Below, piece after piece: positions 23,983 to 30,903 of a stretch of DNA of 33,198 nucleotides (position 1 is its first letter; every line of letters starts with the position of its first letter). The position numbers and the translations under genes were made by a program. The stretch comes from Deltaproteobacteria bacterium (GTDB lineage: Bacteria; Desulfobacterota; GWC2-55-46; DRQE01): positions 1 through 33,198 of the forward strand of contig DAOVKH010000001.1 of the NCBI GenBank assembly GCA_030631875.1, written 5' to 3'. Under the pieces are notes generated by a model. The model saw only the letters and a program-made list of their open reading frames with translations. It was not told the origin of the DNA and did not search any database.

Positions 23983-24246
23983 ATGATTATAGATAAGACA
24001 AAAGAAGAGTGCGCTCATATACCTCATAGCCTTGACGGAGAGGTATTGCTTGAAGAGAGGAAAGATGAGGACGGTAATAGTAAGGGGTTCCTTACTATTA
24101 AACCGGAATACCTGAAGCACTACGGCGAGACGAAGAGCAGCGAAGAGCTTGCCGAGCTTGGCTTTGGCAAATATATGAATACGATTGCATCGGTGATGGC
24201 GCGTAGCGACATAAAGGGAAGGCCGCCGGAGGTTATCGTAGGATAA
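23983..24246 (+). CDS. Hypothetical phage protein, 87 residues
   Basis: ATG is preceded by AAGGAGGCG. The product is a small charged protein (MIIDKTKEECAHIPHSLDG, KPEYLKHYGETKSSEELAEL) that lacks transmembrane segments and has no family I recognise. Its place after the fibre gene and before the coiled-coil membrane protein suggests a fibre chaperone or lysis accessory, but that is positional only. Confidence 0.5.
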   Translation: MIIDKTKEECAHIPHSLDGEVLLEERKDEDGNSKGFLTIKPEYLKHYGETKSSEELAELGFGKYMNTIASVMARSDIKGRPPEVIVG

Positions 24247-24249
24247 GTT

Positions 24250-24465
24250 ATGGGAGATATAGATGAATTATCACGCGCCATCGGGCGTATTGAAGGTGCT
24301 CAGGTAGAGATGTTGAAGAACCAGCAGGAGATAAAAGAAGAACAGATTCTTTTGAGAGGTTCTATAGCAGAGCAACGTCTTAGTGTTGCTAAGATATCGG
24401 GAGCGGTAGCACTTGTATTTTCAGTTGTCGTTACGAGTCTTCGCGATTACTTCTTTAAAAACTAA
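24250..24465 (+). CDS. Coiled-coil membrane protein of the lysis module (XhlA-like)
   Basis: A 71-residue protein, 3 bases after the previous stop. The first about 45 residues are coiled coil (AIGRIEGAQVEMLKNQQEIKEE) and the end is one membrane segment (ISGAVALVFSVVVTSL) followed by a charged tail (RDYFFKN). This layout matches phage holin accessory proteins such as the XhlA type. It sits before the amidase and the 3-TM holin, so it probably takes part in lysis. It could instead anchor the amidase to the membrane. Confidence 0.6.
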   Translation: MGDIDELSRAIGRIEGAQVEMLKNQQEIKEEQILLRGSIAEQRLSVAKISGAVALVFSVVVTSLRDYFFKN

Positions 24466-24477
24466 TAGGAGGTCTTC

Positions 24478-24915
24478 TTGAGAAAGATAGATAAAATAAT
24501 TCTCCATTGCAGTGATTCGGACTTTGGAGATAAAGATCTAATAGACGGCTGGCACAGCGCGCGCGGTTGGGATGGAATCGGTTATCACTATGTGATACTC
24601 AACGGACATCCTTCGGATGCGCCATATAGAAGGTCCGAAGACGGGGTCATCGAAATCGGTAGAGACGTGGATGAAATAGGGGCACATTGTTACGGAGAGA
24701 ATAAAGACAGTATAGGAATATCGCTGGTAGGGCGAAATCACTTTACTCCTCTTCAGCTCTTCGTAGCATTGCCGTTACTTTTATCCGCACTCTTAAAGGA
24801 GCACGGCCTTGGGGTTAAGGATATATTCGGTCATGGTGAATTCAACTCGAAGAAGACGTGCCCCAATATGGATATGAAGGTCTTTAGAGAGAACCTTTCA
24901 CGTACGCTCTACTAA
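24478..24915 (+). CDS. N-acetylmuramoyl-L-alanine amidase endolysin
   Basis: TTG start 5 bases after a perfect AGGAGG. This 145-residue Amidase_2/PGRP-type enzyme has the size of T7 lysozyme (151) and keeps its catalytic residues: zinc ligands His10 (IILHCSDSD), His119 and Cys128 (GHGEFNSKKTCPN), with Tyr36 and Lys126 as counterparts of T7 Tyr46 and Lys128. It cuts the amide bond between MurNAc and the stem peptide, the final step of release. No signal peptide is present, so export would need the holin at 25005. Confidence 0.9.
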   Translation: MRKIDKIILHCSDSDFGDKDLIDGWHSARGWDGIGYHYVILNGHPSDAPYRRSEDGVIEIGRDVDEIGAHCYGENKDSIGISLVGRNHFTPLQLFVALPLLLSALLKEHGLGVKDIFGHGEFNSKKTCPNMDMKVFRENLSRTLY

Positions 24916-24945
24916 AGGGAGTTGGAGACGTAGAAGATAGAGAAG

Positions 24946-25008
24946 ATGTTGTCGATTAAAGATAAGCTTCGGAGGGTTAGCTTCGAGCTAAGGAGGATTA
25001 TGTTATGA
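24946..25008 (+). CDS. Possible 20-residue leader ORF coupled to the holin
   Basis: ATG at 24946 opens MLSIKDKLRRVSFELRRIML and stops at TGA (25006-25008), overlapping the holin ATG (25005) as ATGA. The hairpin TTAGCT-TCG-AGCTAA (24977-24991) falls inside this ORF and reaches the AGGAGG of the holin (24991-24996). Translation of the leader could therefore open the hairpin and time holin production. The RBS (GATAGAGAAG) is weak and the ORF is short. Confidence 0.35.
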   Translation: MLSIKDKLRRVSFELRRIML

Positions 25009-25433
25009 CACCGATTATAGGAGACCTTATAAAGAACACGGTAGGTAAGGTTGTAGGGCGTCTTGCCGATAAGTATCTGCCTAAGTCTATGAGTGAGGCA
25101 GAGAGAGCCGACTTTAACATGGAGGCCGAGCGTCTTGCCATAGAGGAGTATAAGACGGCGATAGCCGACGTGCAGGGCGCACGCGAACTTGCCATGAAAG
25201 AATCCGATGACGCTCCGCCTTGGACTAAAGTCCTTACCGTTACGCACAGACCGATGTGGAGTCTTTTAATATTGGCGGCCTTTGTGTGGACAATCGTTGC
25301 GCCGTCCTTTGGTATGAATGTGATAACCCTCACCGAGATACATAAGGATATAATGCAGACGGTTATTATCTTTTACTTTGGCGGTCGTACTGTAGAGAAG
25401 ACGGCTGGGCTACTTCGTAAGTACAAGATGTAG
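25005..25433 (+). CDS. 3-TM holin (GTA holin-like)
   Basis: A 142-residue protein with a good AGGAGG RBS. The N-terminal half is a charged helix region (KSMSEAERADFNMEAERLAIEE, then YKTAIADVQGARELAMKE). The C-terminal half has a WTKVLTVTHRPMWSLLILAAF membrane segment and at least one further hydrophobic segment (DIMQTVIIFYFGGRTVEK). The pattern is that of the 3-TM holin family described for gene-transfer release (PF11351). It would form the pores that let the amidase at 24478 reach the wall. It ends the cluster, 27 bases before the terminator. Confidence 0.8.
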   Translation: MTPIIGDLIKNTVGKVVGRLADKYLPKSMSEAERADFNMEAERLAIEEYKTAIADVQGARELAMKESDDAPPWTKVLTVTHRPMWSLLILAAFVWTIVAPSFGMNVITLTEIHKDIMQTVIIFYFGGRTVEKTAGLLRKYKM

Positions 25434-25460
25434 CGTTCTTGGTAGAAGTTGTTTTTCCTA

Positions 25461-25504
25461 AACGTCCTTTTGTAGGCCTTTTGTGCCTTCGGAAGGGCGT
25501 TTTT
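25461..25504 (+). terminator. Rho-independent terminator ending the phage cluster
   Basis: AACGTCCTT (25461-25469) pairs with AAGGGCGTT (25493-25501) through one G-T pair, and an inner AGGC/GCCT adds to the fold. Five T residues follow (25500-25504). It separates the phage cluster from lpxC and means that lpxC depends on its own promoter. Confidence 0.75.
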
Positions 25505-25526
25505 ATCTTATATAACGAGAGAGTGT

Positions 25527-25555
25527 TTGCCTTGCCGAAGAGATTGTTTTATAAT
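25527..25555 (+). promoter_or_regulatory. Sigma70-type promoter of lpxC
   Basis: TTGCCT (25527-25532), 17 bases and a perfect TATAAT (25550-25555) lie directly before the start codon. The expected transcription start (7 bases after the -10) is 25562, exactly the A of ATG, which would give a leaderless mRNA. Confidence 0.65.
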
Positions 25556-25561
25556 ATAGAG

Positions 25562-26467
25562 ATGTTTCAAAGGACTTTAAATAAGGCCGTAAAGTTTTCA
25601 GGCATTGGCGTGCATACCGGCGAGCTTGTGGAGGTAGAGATACTTCCGACCGAGACCTCGACCGGTATAAGTTTTGAGCGAGGAGACCTTAAGGGCTCTC
25701 CCACGATAAAGGCTTTGGCTGAAAATGTTGTCGCCACTGATTTCGCTACTACCATAGGTATAGATGATTGCAGAATCTCTACGATAGAGCATTTAATGGC
25801 GGCCTTTTATTGTCTCGGTGTTGATAACGCCCATGTTATAGTCGGCGGCCCAGAGATGCCGATACTCGACGGAAGCAGTGCGCTACTCGTAGAGATGATA
25901 GAGGAGGCAGGGCTTAAGACTCAAAACGCTTCAAGGGAATACCTCTTAGTAAAAAAGCCTATAAGGGTTAAGGACGGAGAGCGCTTTGTATATCTTCTGC
26001 CATTTAGAAGTAGAAGCGCGGAGCAGACACTGACCATAGAGTGCACGATGGACTTTACTCATCCCAGCCTCGACAGGCAGAGCTACTCCATAGACGTAAC
26101 GGCAGATACATTCAAGGAAGAAATAATGCGGGCTCGTACATATGGTTTCTTAAAGGACGTTGAGATGTTGAGGAAGAACGGCTTTGCCAAGGGTGGCTCC
26201 CTCGATAACGCCATAGTATTGGGCGAGGGTTATATAATGAACGAAGAGGGGTTGAGGTTTCCCGATGAATTCGTAAGGCACAAGGTCTTGGATCTTATTG
26301 GAGATATTTCTATGGCCGGGCGTCCTATAATAGGTAGAGTTAAGGCATTTCTCTCAGGCCACGGGCTGAACCATTCGCTCGTAAAGGAGATACTTAAGAG
26401 CACCGATAGTGTTGAGGTCGTAGAGCTGGTCGGTGCCGATATAAAGAGAGGTGTTGGTGGTAATTAG
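25562..26467 (+). CDS. lpxC: UDP-3-O-acyl-N-acetylglucosamine deacetylase
   Basis: This zinc hydrolase catalyses the committed step of lipid A synthesis. The start at 25562 gives 301 residues (E. coli has 305) and the standard opening QRTLNKAVKFSGIGVHTGE; an upstream frame extension would add a non-conserved segment. Zinc ligands are visible: Glu76-His77 (STIEHLMAAF), His240 and Asp244 (FVRHKVLDLIGD), and the catalytic His267 in SGHGLNH. Its presence shows that the host makes LPS. There is no Shine-Dalgarno sequence before the ATG. It is followed by a good terminator and so is a single-gene unit. Confidence 0.97.
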   Translation: MFQRTLNKAVKFSGIGVHTGELVEVEILPTETSTGISFERGDLKGSPTIKALAENVVATDFATTIGIDDCRISTIEHLMAAFYCLGVDNAHVIVGGPEMPILDGSSALLVEMIEEAGLKTQNASREYLLVKKPIRVKDGERFVYLLPFRSRSAEQTLTIECTMDFTHPSLDRQSYSIDVTADTFKEEIMRARTYGFLKDVEMLRKNGFAKGGSLDNAIVLGEGYIMNEEGLRFPDEFVRHKVLDLIGDISMAGRPIIGRVKAFLSGHGLNHSLVKEILKSTDSVEVVELVGADIKRGVGGN

Positions 26468-26548
26468 AAACCCTCAGCTGAATTACCTGATGTGATCATG
26501 AAGAGAGAAGGCCGAGTCTTATTTAGCTAAAGGTGCTTAATGATTTAT

Positions 26549-26579
26549 ATGCGTGGGGTATTTAGCCGCGCATTTTTTT
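26549..26579 (+). terminator. Rho-independent terminator of lpxC
   Basis: ATGCGTGG (26549-26556) pairs with CCGCGCAT (26566-26573), with one T-G pair, around a 9-base loop, followed by seven T residues to 26579. From 26580 to 26697 I see no gene; two short inverted repeats (CCG...CGG and CGCC...GGCG) have no obvious role. Confidence 0.8.
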
Positions 26580-26697
26580 ATTTCATGCGGAGAACTCCGG
26601 CCAAAGTCGGTTCTGCATCTGATTCGGTCATATTGCCAATGGATTTAAATCACGTAAGTTGTTCTTTGTATGTCGCCTCTGATAGGTGGCGTTAAAG

Positions 26698-26730
26698 TAA
26701 AAAGCTCCATCCCGCATTGCGGGCTGGAGC
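26698..26730 (-). terminator. Rho-independent terminator of the cold-shock gene
   Basis: On the minus strand GCTCCA plus CCCGC forms a 12-bp stem with GCGGG plus TGGAGC (26730-26704) around a 3-base loop, with one internal mismatch. The run TTTTT (complement of 26703-26699) follows. It lies 35 bases beyond the csp stop. Confidence 0.8.
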
Positions 26731-26764
26731 CTTGAATTAAAAGGTAGTTATTCTCAGAGACTTA

Positions 26765-26965
26765 TTACTGAGGAATTACGTTTATTGCCTTTGTGCCTTT
26801 TGCATCCTCTGTGAGTTCAAACTCTACGGGCTGACCTTCGGCGAGTGTCTTGAAGCCATCGCTCTGGATCGACGAGTAATGCACGAAGATGTCCTCACCT
26901 GAGTCCTGCTCTATGAAGCCGAAGCCCTTTGCTTCATTAAACCACTTTACTTTTCCCATTGCCAT
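26765..26965 (-). CDS. Cold-shock protein (CspA family)
   Basis: This 66-residue nucleic acid chaperone is a single OB-fold cold-shock domain. KWFNEAKGFGFIEQDSG carries the RNP1 motif (KGFGFI) and IFVHYSSI carries RNP2. The start is the ATG at 26965, 9 bases after a perfect AGGAGG; a longer in-frame extension upstream is not conserved in the family. The predicted leader of about 105 bases is typical of cold-regulated csp genes, whose untranslated region changes fold with temperature. Confidence 0.95.
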   Translation of the reverse strand: MAMGKVKWFNEAKGFGFIEQDSGEDIFVHYSSIQSDGFKTLAEGQPVEFELTEDAKGTKAINVIPQ

Positions 26966-27077
26966 AACACAAACCCTCCTTTTATGAGTTTCATAAGCCA
27001 TTGTGGTTTTGTAAAAGGAACAATGATACTTGTAAATGAACCCCTGAAACAAAACGCTACTATTAGCTTATTTGGCA

Positions 27078-27106
27078 AGGTTAGCTTAAAAGAAAAAGAT
27101 TGTCAA
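27078..27106 (-). promoter_or_regulatory. Candidate promoter of the cold-shock gene
   Basis: On the minus strand TTGACA (27106-27101), 17 bases and TAACCT (27083-27078). The -35 is perfect, the -10 weak. The start point would be near 27071, leaving a long 5' leader. Confidence 0.5.
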
Positions 27107-27120
27107 TAAATATCTTTAAC

Positions 27121-27417
27121 TCAGCCCATATGCACGGCAAAGGCGGTTAAGTCTTCGGTAGCCTCTATGCCGCGAGTAGCCCCCTTTTCGACGACTATCA
27201 TATCGCCGGCAGTAATCTCTTTTTTTTCGTCGTCGACGGTCATAATACCGGCACCGCTCAATATGTAGAATATCCCGGTACCGCTGGCATGAGGGGGGAT
27301 TAATTGACCGGCCTTCAGGCATATGAGCGGAACTTTATAGTCGGGTGATACTTTGAGTATTCGAGGCATGAACGCATCGGAAAAGCCTACCTTCTCTGAT
27401 ACTCTTATAATTTCCAT
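27121..27417 (-). CDS. Cupin-domain protein
   Basis: A 98-residue single-domain cupin. The barrel motifs are seen as PPHASGTGIFYILSGAGIM (first motif region) and GDMIVVEKGATRGIEA (second). It has one of the usual metal histidines (HASGTG) but a reduced second set (no clear second His before EKG), so metal binding or catalysis is uncertain. It follows the tRNA by 34 bases on the same strand, with GAGGAGA before the ATG, and is likely read from the tRNA promoter. Substrate unknown. Confidence 0.75.
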   Translation of the reverse strand: MEIIRVSEKVGFSDAFMPRILKVSPDYKVPLICLKAGQLIPPHASGTGIFYILSGAGIMTVDDEKKEITAGDMIVVEKGATRGIEATEDLTAFAVHMG

Positions 27418-27450
27418 GGAATAGGTCTCCTCAATATTAGGGGAAAAAGA

Positions 27451-27526
27451 TGGTGGAGGGTACCGGGGTCGAACCGGCGACCTTCTGATTGCGAACCAGA
27501 TGCTCTCCCAACTGAGCTAACCCCCC
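27451..27526 (-). tRNA. tRNA-Ala (anticodon CGC)
   Basis: The minus strand reads as a 76-base cloverleaf with encoded CCA. The acceptor stem GGGGGGT pairs with ACCCTCC and includes the G3-U70 pair, the identity mark of tRNA-Ala. D arm GCTCAGTTGGGAGAGC, anticodon stem TCTGG/TCAGA with loop TTCGCAA (anticodon CGC, reading GCG), and T arm GCCGG TTCGACC CCGGT are intact. It decodes alanine GCG codons. It lies directly upstream of the cupin gene. A tRNA is a common integration target, but no phage end is next to it here. Confidence 0.92.
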
Positions 27527-27552
27527 CACATGGAATTAGGATTAAGTTTATT

Positions 27553-27581
27553 ATTTTGCCACAGAAGCCTGTCTCTTACAA
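27553..27581 (-). promoter_or_regulatory. Candidate promoter of tRNA-Ala
   Basis: On the minus strand TTGTAA (27581-27576), 17 bases and CAAAAT (27558-27553), placing the start about 20 bases before the tRNA. Each box has four matches or so; moderate at best. From 27582 to 27675 no gene or hairpin is clear. Confidence 0.35.
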
Positions 27582-27675
27582 GAAGAAATCAGAGCATTTA
27601 TTCCTATGATTTTATATTAGGTAGTCTGTCATGGTTGGGGCATGCAGGTAAGTAGTAAGCAAGGGAGACTCTCTC

Positions 27676-28032
27676 TTAGCGGTTGAGGATTTCTCTTATC
27701 TTCTCTTTGAGTTCTCTTAGGTCCGAGGATTTAACGATATATGCCTCTGATGCCCAAGTACCGAACTCCTGCTTGTAGTGAGGGTAGGCCGTGCAGAGTA
27801 CGACCGGGAGAGTCTTCCATCTTTCTTTTATGCGCCTTAGAACCTCAACGCCGTCTATGCCCGGCATCTTTATATCAAGGAGCACGAGATCGATATTTGA
27901 TTCATCGAGCCTTTCGAGTGCCGCTTCGCCGCTTGAGGCGAGGGCTACCTCATAGCCCTCCTCTTCGAGCTCTTCTTTATAGAGCAGGCGGATTCCTTCT
28001 TCGTCGTCTACTACGAGTATCCTGTTTTTCAT
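27676..28032 (-). CDS. Single-domain response regulator
   Basis: A 118-residue CheY-like receiver with no output domain. Asp9/Asp10 (ILVVDDEEG), the phosphoacceptor Asp53 (LLDIKMPG), Thr81 (VLCTAYP) and Lys101 (AYIVKSSDL) are all in place. It lies 48 bases after the histidine kinase on the same strand and is its likely partner. Without an output domain it would act by protein contact or as a phosphate relay. Confidence 0.93.
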   Translation of the reverse strand: MKNRILVVDDEEGIRLLYKEELEEEGYEVALASSGEAALERLDESNIDLVLLDIKMPGIDGVEVLRRIKERWKTLPVVLCTAYPHYKQEFGTWASEAYIVKSSDLRELKEKIREILNR

Positions 28033-28080
28033 CGACTATACCTCACACTTAGAGTATACAATAAAATTCAGATTAGTCAC

Positions 28081-29301
28081 TTACTTCGTTATTGCACTAT
28101 GATTATTAATGCTTCGAAGGCCGACGGTAAAGCTTACTCCACATGTGTCGTTGTTCTTGGCCGTTATCCATCCGCCGTGCCGTGTTATTATCTTATGAGT
28201 TATTGTAAGGCCGAGCCCTGTGCCGCGTTCCTTTGTGGTAAAGAAAGGGTTAAATATATCACCCATAAGTTCGGGCGGTATGCCGCCTCCGGAGTCGCTT
28301 ATCGTGATTACGGCAAATTCGCCTTCTCTTTGGCTGGAGACAGTTAATTGGCCGCCTTTATCCATTGACTGTATCGCATTGGCGATAATATTGTCAAAGG
28401 CAATCTTTATCTGATCTATGTCGGCCATGACCAGTGGCGCTGGGTCCGTAAGTTGTTCCGTTCTTACCGTGATGTTGTGGCTGGCACAGGAGTCTTTGAA
28501 TATTTCAATGGGCTCTGCCGTAAGGGAGTCTAAGCTATGAGCCTTTAGGTCGAGCTTGTGCTCGTCCGCTACGCTCAGGATGTTGTTGATGATGTTTTCG
28601 AGCCTCGTTACTTCCGTTGACATGCGGTCAACGTACTTGGCACAGGTGTTTTCTCCGAGTTCCTTCTTAAGCCTTGCCGTGAAGCCTCCGATGTTTACGA
28701 GCGGGGTGCGTATTTCGTGGGCGAGTGTTGCCGATAGTTCTCCGAGTGCCATTATCTTTTCGGCATGCACGAGGCGTTCTCTGAGCTTCTCCCGTTCACG
28801 GTGCATACGTTTAAGGCGTGTGTAATTTGTCTCGCACTGGATGGAGGCACTAAGTTGTTTGGCGATTACCGTCAGCATTTCTTCACGCCTTGGGCTCAGG
28901 CGTGGTTTTTTTATAGCCTTTAAGTAAAGTACGCCATAGAAGAGGTCGTTACTAATAAGCGGGTATAACTTGGCATATCGAAAGTTATCGAGTTCCGTCT
29001 TTTCTAACGCACTTATCTTCATCGGGTCGAGGTCGGTGCTCTCTCTGTCGATTGTTCGCCGTTTTTTGCGAACCTCTGCAGGCAGGCCTTCGCCTTTGCT
29101 ATAGAAGTGTTTGCGTTCAGTAGAGCTTCCTGCGGCGGCCGAGAGCGTGAAGGTCTTCTCTTTATGGTTCCAGAGGTATATGGATGAGTCGTCGAAGGGG
29201 AGGTGGGCGTTTAGCTCTAAGGCTACACCTTTAAGGCGTTCAGCGAGCTTTTCATTTGAGTCGGTAAGCTCTATTACTTTCGATAGTATGTTGTAGCCCA
29301 T
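28081..29301 (-). CDS. GAF-domain sensor histidine kinase
   Basis: A 406-residue cytoplasmic kinase without membrane segments. A GAF-type sensor spans residues about 10-155 (SSIYLWNHKEKTFTL; YAKLYPLISNDLFYGVLYL), followed by a short coiled coil. HisKA has the phospho-accepting His195 (LSATLAHEIRTPLVNIGGF). HATPase_c has the N box (FDNIIANAIQSM), G1 box (DSGGGIPPEL), F box (FNPFFTTKERG) and G2 box (GTGLGLTI). All catalytic boxes are intact. It follows galT by 33 bases and precedes its regulator. Confidence 0.95.
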   Translation of the reverse strand: MGYNILSKVIELTDSNEKLAERLKGVALELNAHLPFDDSSIYLWNHKEKTFTLSAAAGSSTERKHFYSKGEGLPAEVRKKRRTIDRESTDLDPMKISALEKTELDNFRYAKLYPLISNDLFYGVLYLKAIKKPRLSPRREEMLTVIAKQLSASIQCETNYTRLKRMHREREKLRERLVHAEKIMALGELSATLAHEIRTPLVNIGGFTARLKKELGENTCAKYVDRMSTEVTRLENIINNILSVADEHKLDLKAHSLDSLTAEPIEIFKDSCASHNITVRTEQLTDPAPLVMADIDQIKIAFDNIIANAIQSMDKGGQLTVSSQREGEFAVITISDSGGGIPPELMGDIFNPFFTTKERGTGLGLTITHKIITRHGGWITAKNNDTCGVSFTVGLRSINNHSAITK

Positions 29302-29334
29302 GTCACGTCACCTAAGTTTAAGTAAGGTTAAAGT

Positions 29335-30351
29335 TTAGTCCACCTTTGTCTGACGTAAGAATTCAGCCGCTTCTTCAGGCGGTGTCGGGATTATATAGAA
29401 CCCCGAGCCCCATTCAAAGCCCGCGGTCTTAGTGAGTTTTGGCATAATCTCAAAGTGCCAATGGTAGTGGTCCATATTGTCGTTGTTCTGCGTGGGAGAG
29501 GTATGCAGAACGAAGTTGTATGGCGGCGAGTTGAGCACCTTATTCAGTCGTTTAAGTACGTCCGAGAATATAAGCGACAGGCTCTCGAAGATACCCTCCT
29601 TGGAATCTTCAAAGCGAGGCTCATGGAACTTCGGGAGTATCCATACCTCAAAGGGGGCTTTCGGCGCATAGGGCGTTACGGCCAGAAAGTCGTGGTTCTC
29701 GGTGACTATGCGTTTCTTCTGCGATATCTCTTGGCGGATTATGTCGCAAAAGACACAGCGTTCTTTATAGCGGTAGTAGGCAAGGGCGCCGTCAATCTCC
29801 TCTGCCACGCGCTTCGGTATTATCGGCAGTGCTATTAACTGCGAGTGCGAGTGCTCCAGAGACGCTCCTGCCGCCTCGCCGTGGTTCTTAAATATAAGTA
29901 TGTAGCTAAGTCTTTTGTCTTTCTTAAGGTCGACTATACGGTCACGGTATGCGCGTAGAATATCTTCAAAGTGTTGTACGGTTATGGTCGCGAGCGTATC
30001 TGAGTGGTTCGGGGATTCGATGATTATCTCATGAGCGCCGATGCCGTTCATCATGTCATAGAGGCCGTCGCCGGCACGGTTAAGTTCGCCTTCGACCTTC
30101 AGTGCGGGGAATTTATTTGCTACGATACGGATATTCCAATCAGGTGATTCGTTATCGCCATCTTCAGAGTTGTCTTCGTCTCGGTAGGTTACTATAGTGG
30201 GAGGTGTCTTCTCTTCGTTGCCTATGCAGAAGGGGCAAAAACCGCTCTTAACGGGAGCGGCGCATTGATGAAACTCCGAGGGGCGTTTGCCTCGCTCAGT
30301 CGATATTATAACCCAACGTCCGATGACGGGGTCTTTTCTAAGCTCTGACAT
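29335..30351 (-). CDS. galT: Galactose-1-phosphate uridylyltransferase-like protein
   Basis: From ATG 30351 the protein has 338 residues, beginning SELRKDPVIGRWVIISTERGK, the standard GalT opening; the upstream extension to 30438 is not conserved. The zinc site is CPFC (FCPFCIGNEEKTPP) and the motif for the covalent nucleotidyl intermediate reads HSHSQ (29853-29839) instead of the usual HPHGQ or HPHSQ of E. coli-type GalT. The HSH form also occurs in ADP-glucose phosphorylase-type relatives (plant form HSHCQ). A related nucleotidyltransferase or phosphorylase is therefore possible. In E. coli-type enzymes the reaction is UDP-glucose plus Gal-1-P. It is flanked by dksA-like and kinase genes, not by gal genes. 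Confidence 0.85.
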   Translation of the reverse strand: MSELRKDPVIGRWVIISTERGKRPSEFHQCAAPVKSGFCPFCIGNEEKTPPTIVTYRDEDNSEDGDNESPDWNIRIVANKFPALKVEGELNRAGDGLYDMMNGIGAHEIIIESPNHSDTLATITVQHFEDILRAYRDRIVDLKKDKRLSYILIFKNHGEAAGASLEHSHSQLIALPIIPKRVAEEIDGALAYYRYKERCVFCDIIRQEISQKKRIVTENHDFLAVTPYAPKAPFEVWILPKFHEPRFEDSKEGIFESLSLIFSDVLKRLNKVLNSPPYNFVLHTSPTQNNDNMDHYHWHFEIMPKLTKTAGFEWGSGFYIIPTPPEEAAEFLRQTKVD

Positions 30352-30485
30352 CGTCTCTTGCTTTCCTAAAAGGTCTTTGAATGAAGGTAGTAACAATAGA
30401 AAGTATAGCACATAATGGAGTTTGAGGGGAGGTACCAAGTGTAGTGAACCTTAGTCTTGCGTTAGATATTACTCTGTGCGTGGGG

Positions 30486-30857
30486 TTAGTGGCCGGCCTT
30501 TTTTTCTTCTTCCTCTTCTTCCTTCTTACACTCTATGCAGGAGGTCGTTACCGGGCGTACCTCTAATCTCTTCTCTGAGATATCTTCTCCGCAGATTTCG
30601 CAGACCCCGTACTCTTCGTCCTCGTCATCGATTCTCTTGATGGCTTCTTTAATCTTGCTTACGAGTTTTCTCTCCCTGTCCTTTACGCGTAGCGTAAAGT
30701 TTCTGTCGGTCTCGTGGGAGGCGCGGTCGGTTGGATCAGGAAAGCTCTCATCCTCGGTACGATTCATATCTATGACGGTTCGTTCGGCATCGTCGAGGAG
30801 TTCTTCGAGCTGTTTGTTGAGTATTCCCTTGAAGTGTTCTCTCTGGCTCTTATTCAT
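30486..30857 (-). CDS. dksA: DksA/TraR-type zinc-finger transcription factor
   Basis: A 123-residue coiled-coil protein with a C4 zinc finger: Cys86, Cys89, Cys107 and Cys110 (CEICGEDI; TTSCIECK). The coiled-coil tip carries DPTDRAS, with Asp41 and Asp44 matching the D-x-x-D-x-A tip of E. coli DksA, which acts with ppGpp at RNA polymerase. The C-terminus is a long Glu/Lys tail (KKEEEEEEKK). It is shorter than E. coli DksA (151) and could be one of several DksA paralogues. It begins 46 bases after the LpoA-like gene. Confidence 0.88.
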   Translation of the reverse strand: MNKSQREHFKGILNKQLEELLDDAERTVIDMNRTEDESFPDPTDRASHETDRNFTLRVKDRERKLVSKIKEAIKRIDDEDEEYGVCEICGEDISEKRLEVRPVTTSCIECKKEEEEEEKKAGH

Positions 30858-30903
30858 AAGTAGATATCTTAACCTAAAAAGGTCTCTTTATGCAAATATT
30901 AAA

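Larger units (their letters stand above)
9483..25504 (+). mobile_element. GTA-like or domesticated siphovirus structural gene cluster
   Basis: Every gene from 9770 to 25433 is on the plus strand in canonical lambdoid order: regulator, terminase, portal, scaffold, capsid, connectors, tail tube, chaperone with frameshift, tape measure, baseplate, fibre, lysis. The unit begins at a consensus promoter with a palindrome and ends at a Rho-independent terminator. I see no integrase, repressor, replication gene, protease or methylase, and no convincing flanking direct repeat. Codon style (ATA, AGG) is the same as in the host genes, suggesting long residence. Gene transfer agents have this size (about 15 kb) and this content, but a decayed prophage remains possible. 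Only one frame, the baseplate hub, is interrupted. Confidence 0.8.

Noticed and set aside
27451..27526. tRNA-Ala as the attachment site of the phage cluster
   Set aside because: It is 2 kb from the cluster end, with lpxC, csp and the cupin gene between, and no tRNA fragment was seen at the other end near 9380-9480.
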